Shown: one piece after another, positions 5,202 to 8,986 of the stretch | Layout of the letters: each line of letters opens with the position of its first letter | Position numbering within the stretch: position 1 is the first letter of the stretch | Origin: Candidatus Falkowbacteria bacterium CG10_big_fil_rev_8_21_14_0_10_44_15 | GTDB taxonomy: Bacteria > Patescibacteriota > Patescibacteriia > Patescibacteriales > XYC2-FULL-47-12 | DNA length: 12,732 nucleotides | Assembly (NCBI GenBank): GCA_002773575.1 | Contig: PFAT01000040.1 | Coordinates: 1-12,732 of the forward strand | Reading direction: 5' to 3' | Position numbers and translations under genes: made by a program | Notes under the pieces: generated by a model | Seen by the model: only the letters and a program-made list of their open reading frames with translations | Databases searched by the model: none | What the model was told of the DNA's origin: nothing

Positions 5202-5230
5202 AGTTTATCACAATAGCCAGCGGCTGTCAA
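5202..5230 (-). promoter_or_regulatory. Sigma70-type promoter reading toward nusA
   Basis: On the minus strand a perfect TTGACA (5225-5230) stands 17 bp before TAAACT (5202-5207). The three bases before the -10 read TGA, which satisfies the TGn extension. The predicted start is near 5195, giving a leader of about 210 nt to the nusA ATG that includes the terminator hairpin and the long inverted repeat. Confidence 0.55.
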
Positions 5231-5242
5231 ATTTGGTATACT
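5214..5242 (+). promoter_or_regulatory. Promoter for the bactofilin-like gene and antiporter
   Basis: TAGCCA (5214-5219; 4 of 6 to TTGACA) lies 17 bp before TATACT (5237-5242), which is preceded by TGG (extended -10). The hexamers interleave with those of the opposing nusA promoter, so the two start sites may compete for polymerase. The next AT-rich stretch up to the ATG at 5269 contains no Shine-Dalgarno. Confidence 0.5.
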
Positions 5243-5268
5243 GAAAATAACTTATTATTATATAAAAT

Positions 5269-5637
5269 ATGAGCAAGAAAAAATTCTCCTTAGTTTTCGC
5301 GGTTGCCGTAGCCATGGTTATGGTCCCGGCCGCGGCCTTTGCCTTTGAGGTAAAAAAAGGCAACAACATTTACGTCGGCGAAAACGAAACGATTGCCGGC
5401 AATCTTTATGCGGCGGGCGTTAATGTTATCATTGACGGCCAAATTACCGGCGACTTATTTTGCGCCGGCCAGTCAGTAACGATTAACGGCGAAGTCGGAG
5501 GCGACATATTTTGCGCCAGTTCGGCTGTCGCGATTAACGGTAAAGTTGGCGGCAGTGTCCGCGTTGCCGCGTCAGAACTGTCCATCAATTGTGTCTTAGT
5601 AAAAACAATCAAAAATTATCAAAACAACAAAACATAA
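5269..5637 (+). CDS. Secreted bactofilin-like beta-solenoid protein, probably truncated
   Basis: A Sec signal peptide is clear: MSKKKF, a hydrophobic core, then a likely AFA cleavage site near residue 25. The mature part is a repeat with an exact 17-residue period: GNLYAAGVNVIIDGQIT (44-60), GDLFCAGQSVTINGEVG (61-77), GDIFCASSAVAINGKVG (78-94) and GSVRVAASELSIN (95-107). This period and the hydrophobic alternation match the right-handed beta-helix of bactofilins/polymer-forming proteins; exported versions are common in CPR genomes as longer proteins, often with C-terminal membrane segments. Here the repeat breaks off after SIN and the last 15 residues (CVLVKTIKNYQNNKT) are A-rich, repeat-free and look like translated spacer. 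A 3' deletion is the simplest explanation; the remainder is not seen in other frames. It ends 31 bp before the antiporter gene and probably shares its promoter. Function is unknown; a surface structural role is inferred. Confidence 0.75.
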   Translation: MSKKKFSLVFAVAVAMVMVPAAAFAFEVKKGNNIYVGENETIAGNLYAAGVNVIIDGQITGDLFCAGQSVTINGEVGGDIFCASSAVAINGKVGGSVRVAASELSINCVLVKTIKNYQNNKT

Positions 5638-5668
5638 TCTTTTAACTTTTTACTTTTAACTTGTTTCC

Positions 5669-7369
5669 ATGGATCTCTTCGTCCAAATCAGCATTATCAT
5701 CGTCATCGCGGCTTTGGTCGCGGTTTTCGCGCGCTCGTTGCGCCAGCCGCTGATCATCGGCTACATCATTACCGGCCTGCTGGTCGGGCCTTATCTTTTT
5801 AATTTAATTCAGGACGCGGAAGTCATTAATGTCTTTTCGGAAATAGGCATCGCCTTACTGCTGTTTATCGTCGGCCTCGGACTCAACCCCAAACTTATCA
5901 GAGAGGTAGGCAGTATCTCGCTGATTACCGGCGTGGGGCAGGTTATTTTCACCTCTTTATTCGGCGTTGTCATCGCTCAATTGTTGGGATTCTCCTTCGT
6001 CAACGCTCTCTACATTGCCACGGCGCTGACGTTTTCCAGCACCATTATCATCGTCAAGCTGCTCTCTGACAAGGGCGACATGCAAAAGCTCTACGGAAAA
6101 ATAGCGCTGGGGTTTTTACTCGTGCAGGACATCGTTGCCACCATCATTCTCATCAGCGTCTCGGCGCTGGCCGGCGGCGGCAACGTCTCAAGCCTGATAG
6201 GCGGTATTATTGTACAAGGCCTGGCGTTGATTGTGCTGGCAATTTTTGTCAGCGCATACATTCTGCCGCCGCTAAGCGCTTTTTTTGCCCGCTCGCAAGA
6301 ATTTTTATTTCTCTTCGCCATTGCCTGGGGGTTTGGTTGGGCAACGCTCTTTTACCTCTTCGGATTTTCGGTTGAAATCGGGGCGCTAATCGCCGGCGTT
6401 ACTTTATCCGTTTCTCCCTATGCCGTGGAAATCAGCGCCAAAATGAGGCCCCTGCGCGACTTTTTTATAATTTTATTCTTCATCTTGCTCGGATCAAAAA
6501 TGGCCGTTGGCGGCTGGACTGCCATGCTTCTGCCCGCGACTGTTTTTTCTCTCTTTGTATTGATCGGCAACCCGCTGATTGTCATGGCGCTGATGGGCGT
6601 TTTGGGATACAACAAAAGGACCGGCTTTTTAGCCGGTTTAACCGTCGCTCAAATCAGCGAATTTTCCCTGATTTTAATAATCTTGGGCGTCAAGATGGGC
6701 CACTTATCGGAAAATATTTTGTCGCTCGTAACGCTGGTGGGGTTAATCACCATTGCCGGTTCAACCTATTTCATCATGTACGCCGAACGGCTTTATTCAT
6801 GCGTGGCGCCCTTATTGTCAATTTTTGAACGAAAAAAAACCAAACCGGAAACAGCGGCGCGGCAAAACTATGACATTATTTTATTCGGCCACAACCGTAT
6901 CGGCTATGATTTTATCGGCGCTTTTAAAAAGATAAAGAAGAATTTTTTAGTGATTGATTTTGACCCGCGCATTATCCGCTATTTGGAAGATAAAGATATT
7001 CCCCGCCTCTACGGCGATGCGAGCGACAGTGAATTTTTGGACGAATTGCCTTTATCTAAAATAAAACTGGTTATCTCCACTATTCCGGATTTTGCCACTA
7101 ATTTGTTATTGATAAAAAAAATCCGCCCTAACAATAAAAAAACCGTTATTATGGTTATTTCGCATAACATCAGCGAGGCGGAAAAACTCTACGCCGCCGG
7201 CGCGAGCTATGTTATCTTACCTCACTTTTTGGGCGGCAATTTCGCCTCCGGGCTTATAACTAAATACGGTCTGGATCCGAAGAAATACTCGCGGGAAAAA
7301 ACCAGCCATCTTAAATATTTAGCGCAACGCAAACTTATCGGCCATGAGCATCCAGCCAGAACTGTATAG
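5669..7369 (+). CDS. CPA2-family cation:proton antiporter / Kef-type transporter with C-terminal RCK_N domain
   Basis: The protein has 566 residues. The first 390 or so form about 12-13 membrane segments of a Na+/H+ exchanger (CPA2) fold. The conserved acidic site is LLVQDIVAT, with Q153 and D154, equivalent to the QD of KefB/KefC-type proteins. AQISEFSLIL, in a later helix, is the family's Q-x-SEF motif. Residues about 401-515 form a cytosolic TrkA-N/RCK Rossmann domain starting YDIILFGHNRIGYDFI; the glycine-rich turn reads GHNRIG instead of GxGxxG, and an acidic residue follows the second strand (VIDFDP). This points to a nucleotide-gated monovalent cation/H+ antiporter or K+ efflux system for pH and ion homeostasis. 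There is no RCK_C domain after it; the tail is short. KefB versus KefC, or the transported ion, cannot be decided from sequence. The ATG at 5669 directly precedes the first membrane segment; no Shine-Dalgarno is visible, and coupling to the upstream gene is likely. Confidence 0.9.
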   Translation: MDLFVQISIIIVIAALVAVFARSLRQPLIIGYIITGLLVGPYLFNLIQDAEVINVFSEIGIALLLFIVGLGLNPKLIREVGSISLITGVGQVIFTSLFGVVIAQLLGFSFVNALYIATALTFSSTIIIVKLLSDKGDMQKLYGKIALGFLLVQDIVATIILISVSALAGGGNVSSLIGGIIVQGLALIVLAIFVSAYILPPLSAFFARSQEFLFLFAIAWGFGWATLFYLFGFSVEIGALIAGVTLSVSPYAVEISAKMRPLRDFFIILFFILLGSKMAVGGWTAMLLPATVFSLFVLIGNPLIVMALMGVLGYNKRTGFLAGLTVAQISEFSLILIILGVKMGHLSENILSLVTLVGLITIAGSTYFIMYAERLYSCVAPLLSIFERKKTKPETAARQNYDIILFGHNRIGYDFIGAFKKIKKNFLVIDFDPRIIRYLEDKDIPRLYGDASDSEFLDELPLSKIKLVISTIPDFATNLLLIKKIRPNNKKTVIMVISHNISEAEKLYAAGASYVILPHFLGGNFASGLITKYGLDPKKYSREKTSHLKYLAQRKLIGHEHPARTV

Positions 7370-7427
7370 TTTGAATTGATTATAATGTCAGTAGTAAAAC
7401 TGTTGGTTAAACTTACTAAATTAAATG

Positions 7428-7491
7428 CCCACCACCCCTGGCCCCTCCTCTGTCCCCCTCCTTCTATGAGGAGGGGGTAGGGGGTGGTGGG
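7428..7491. repeat. GC-rich nested hairpin element
   Basis: The outer arms CCCACCACCCC (7428-7438) and GGGGTGGTGGG (7481-7491) are perfectly complementary over 11 bp. The inner arms CCCCCTCCT (7454-7462) and AGGAGGGGG (7469-7477) form a perfect 9-bp stem with a TCTATG loop. A 15-base one-sided bulge (7439-7453) separates the two stems. It lies between the convergent antiporter and dsbA genes. No T-run follows on either strand, so a simple intrinsic terminator is unlikely. The C-rich/G-rich strand asymmetry sets it apart from the AT-rich surroundings. Confidence 0.8.
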
Positions 7492-7500
7492 AGGTAAATC

Positions 7501-7538
7501 GCAAAAAGTTCCTCTATCATCACTATATAGAGGAACTT
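7501..7538 (-). terminator. Rho-independent terminator of dsbA
   Basis: A perfect 12-bp stem forms between AAGTTCCTCTAT (7506-7517) and ATAGAGGAACTT (7527-7538) with a 9-base loop. On the minus strand the stem runs into CTTTTTGC. It lies about 20 bases past the dsbA stop codon, which is the normal geometry. Confidence 0.8.
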
Positions 7539-7558
7539 ATCTCAAAATTGTTTAGCCT

Positions 7559-8287
7559 TTACTCTTGTAATGCCTGATCAATCACCGCTTTCACCTGCTC
7601 ATACGGCACCGCGCCGTTAACCAACTGACCATTAACAAACGTAGTCGGGGTTCCTTGCACGCCTGCGGCTTGGCCGCCAGCTTGCTGTTGGGCGACTTTA
7701 CTGGCGAATTTACCGCTATCTAAGCAGTCGTTAAACTTACTAGCATTTAATCCTAAGGCGGTCGCTTCTTTTTTCCATTGTTCTACGCTCATGTTTTGAG
7801 CGGCGTTAGCGGCAAAAATTTTGTCGTGCATCTCCCAAAATTTCCCTTGTTCGGCCGCGCACTCGCTCGCTTCGGCCGCTTTTTGCGCTTCCGGATGAAG
7901 TGACCTTAAAGGAAAATGGCGGTAAACAAACAAAGCTTTGTCTTTGTACTCGTTATAAATTTGCTCGATCGTGCTCTGAAAGCGCAGGCAGAACGGGCAT
8001 TCAAAATCAGAGTACTCAATTACGGTCACGGCCGCGTTCTGATTGCCGCGCACGTTATCATCGGTAGTTACTGCCGGCGCCGACCCAAAGGTCGGCTGCG
8101 CTCCGCCGGCGGGCTGGCCGGCGTTAGCGTCCGGTTGCGTTACCTTAACTCCTTTTACTTCGTCCCCGCCCTTGCCTTTACCGACTAAAGCGGGATTGAT
8201 AAGAACGATTACGGCAAAAATCGCGACGCCGGCGACCAGGCCGAAAAAGAAACTGCCTTTATCAATGGACATTTTTTGTTCCGCCAT
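7559..8287 (-). CDS. Membrane-anchored DsbA/BdbD-like thiol-disulfide oxidoreductase
   Basis: This 242-residue protein has an N-terminal membrane anchor (about residues 11-33), followed by a flexible Gly/Ala/Pro/Gln-rich linker (about 36-70) and a DsbA-type thioredoxin domain. The active site is CPFC (97-100) in EYSDFECPFCLRF. The cis-proline loop is GTPTTF (212-217, P214), followed by VNGQLVNGA. A second cysteine pair, C143 (SECAAEQGKFW) and C188 (FNDCLDSGKF), matches the structural disulfide of BdbD-like proteins. It would catalyse disulfide formation or exchange outside the cytoplasmic membrane, and normally works with a DsbB/VKOR partner that is not in this window. The ATG at 8285-8287 gives a short hydrophilic N-terminus before the anchor; a later start (M6) is possible. 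There is no Shine-Dalgarno, but a good promoter lies upstream and a strong terminator downstream, so it is probably monocistronic. Confidence 0.93.
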   Translation of the reverse strand: MAEQKMSIDKGSFFFGLVAGVAIFAVIVLINPALVGKGKGGDEVKGVKVTQPDANAGQPAGGAQPTFGSAPAVTTDDNVRGNQNAAVTVIEYSDFECPFCLRFQSTIEQIYNEYKDKALFVYRHFPLRSLHPEAQKAAEASECAAEQGKFWEMHDKIFAANAAQNMSVEQWKKEATALGLNASKFNDCLDSGKFASKVAQQQAGGQAAGVQGTPTTFVNGQLVNGAVPYEQVKAVIDQALQE

Positions 8288-8325
8288 ATGGTTTTAAAAA
8301 AATTAATGTTTAAATAAGCAAGGGT

Positions 8326-8354
8326 ATTATACCAAATAAAAAAATTAAGCGCAA
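8326..8354 (-). promoter_or_regulatory. dsbA promoter
   Basis: On the minus strand TTGCGC (8349-8354; 4 of 6) is 17 bp from a perfect TATAAT (8326-8331), preceded by TGG (extended -10). The predicted start near 8319 leaves a leader of about 32 nt. It is back to back with the tsaE promoter; the two -35 boxes are 16 bp apart. Confidence 0.65.
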
Positions 8355-8370
8355 GTTTAAAATAAAGCAA

Positions 8371-8399
8371 TTGAAAACTTAGGCAAAATAAGTTATAGT
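8371..8399 (+). promoter_or_regulatory. tsaE promoter, predicted leaderless start
   Basis: TTGAAA (8371-8376; 5 of 6) and TATAGT (8394-8399; 5 of 6) are separated by exactly 17 bp. The A of the tsaE ATG lies 7 bases past the -10 box, where transcription would normally begin. The mRNA should therefore have no, or almost no, 5' leader, consistent with the absence of a Shine-Dalgarno. Confidence 0.6.
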
Positions 8400-8405
8400 C
8401 ATTTT

Positions 8406-8831
8406 ATGAAATATTTATCTAAATCCTTATCTGACACAAAAAAATTCGCCGTTAAGCTGGCGCGCCAACTGCGCGGCGGCGAAGTTATCGGCTTAATCGG
8501 CGAGCTCGGCAGCGGCAAAACTACTTTTACCCAATATTTAGCCAAAGCGCTGGGCGTTAAACAGAAAGTCAACAGCCCAACTTTTAACATTATTAAGGTT
8601 TATAAAATTAAAAATTTAAAAATTAAAAATTTTATTCACATCGATGCCTATAGACTTCATGCGCCAAAAGATTTAGCCGCGCTCGGCGCGCAAGAATATT
8701 TTCAAAATAAAAACGCCGTCACGGTTATTGAGTGGGCGGATAAAGTTAAACCGATTTTGCCAAAAAATATTACTTTAATTAAATTCCGATTAAATAAAAC
8801 AAGCCGCTTGATAACTATTTTCCGTCATTGA
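8406..8831 (+). CDS. tsaE: TsaE, ATPase of tRNA threonylcarbamoyladenosine (t6A) synthesis
   Basis: This 141-residue P-loop protein is the ATPase that works with TsaB, TsaC and TsaD to make t6A37 on ANN-decoding tRNAs in the cytoplasm. The Walker A motif is GELGSGKTTF (32-41). Other TsaE hallmarks are SPTFNIIKVY (57-66), HIDAYRL (78-84) and VIEWADK (107-113). Length is usual for the family (about 130-160). Between VY and FIHIDAYRL the segment KIKNLKIKN (67-75) is encoded by a doubled 14-base A/T unit (8604-8633), probably a small expansion in a tolerant loop. The partners TsaB and TsaD are not adjacent. The start codon is fixed by the promoter geometry and by conservation of the N-terminus. 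Two hairpins follow the TGA stop before the nrdA promoter. Confidence 0.93.
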   Translation: MKYLSKSLSDTKKFAVKLARQLRGGEVIGLIGELGSGKTTFTQYLAKALGVKQKVNSPTFNIIKVYKIKNLKIKNFIHIDAYRLHAPKDLAALGAQEYFQNKNAVTVIEWADKVKPILPKNITLIKFRLNKTSRLITIFRH

Positions 8832-8877
8832 GCGGCTCTTGACAGAGAAAAATAACTCACAGCGTTTTGCTGCGAGT

Positions 8878-8899
8878 TTATCAACAGCGCTGTGGAAAA
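8878..8899. promoter_or_regulatory. Inverted pair of DnaA-box-like sites upstream of nrdA
   Basis: TTATCAACA (8878-8886) and TGTGGAAAA (8891-8899; TTTTCCACA on the minus strand) each match the DnaA box TTATCCACA at 8 of 9 positions. They face each other across GCGC and share the palindrome ACAGCGCTGT (8884-8893). They lie about 30 bp upstream of the nrdA -35. In E. coli, DnaA binds boxes upstream of nrdAB, so a regulatory role is plausible, but two short degenerate sites could be chance. Confidence 0.4.
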
Positions 8900-8914
8900 A
8901 GTTAAATTTGTTCT

Positions 8915-8945
8915 AAAGTTCCGCTATTTTGGCGGAGCTTTTATA
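8915..8945 (+). terminator. Intrinsic terminator after tsaE, overlapping the nrdA promoter
   Basis: AAAGTTCCGCT (8915-8925) pairs with GGCGGAGCTTT (8931-8941) over 11 positions, including two G-T wobbles, around ATTTT. The T-containing tract TTTTATATT runs on from the stem. A weaker hairpin precedes it at 8855-8877 (ACTCACAGC / GCTGCGAGT, one mismatch). The stem overlaps the nrdA -35 box, so the two functions share bases. Confidence 0.6.
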
Positions 8946-8957
8946 TTGTGGTATAAT
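8929..8957 (+). promoter_or_regulatory. nrdA promoter
   Basis: TTGGCG (8929-8934; 4 of 6) and a perfect TATAAT (8952-8957) are separated by 17 bp, and the -10 is preceded by TGG (extended -10). The predicted start near 8964 leaves about 23 nt before the ATG, all of it occupied by the NrdR box and an AT-rich tail; there is no Shine-Dalgarno. Confidence 0.7.
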
Positions 8958-8968
8958 TAAATCTTAAA

Positions 8969-8984
8969 ACACTATATATAGTAT
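8969..8984. promoter_or_regulatory. NrdR box
   Basis: ACACTATATATAGTAT matches 15 of 16 positions of the NrdR-box consensus acaCwAtATaTwGtgt. NrdR is the ATP-cone repressor of ribonucleotide reductase operons. The box lies immediately downstream of the predicted start, where repression is expected. NrdR normally binds two boxes about 15-16 bp apart. A degenerate partner, 11 of 16 matches, sits at 8936-8951 across the -10 region with a 17-bp gap, slightly longer than usual. Confidence 0.75.
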
Positions 8985-8986
8985 TT

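Noticed and set aside
7381..7386. Plus-strand TATAAT after the antiporter gene as a promoter
   Set aside because: No -35 at the right distance, no TGn, and no plus-strand gene downstream; dsbA is on the other strand.
8043..8130. Palindromic coding insertion in the DsbA linker (GCCGGC-rich stretch)
   Set aside because: The stretch contains overlapping GCCGGC sites, but a Gly/Ala/Pro/Gln linker can give this by composition alone, and no well-bounded hairpin is evident.
8839..8867. Perfect TTGACA at 8839-8844 as a promoter for nrdA
   Set aside because: No acceptable -10 hexamer lies 16-18 bp downstream (GCGTTT at 17 bp); the TTGGCG/TATAAT pair at 8929-8957 fits far better.
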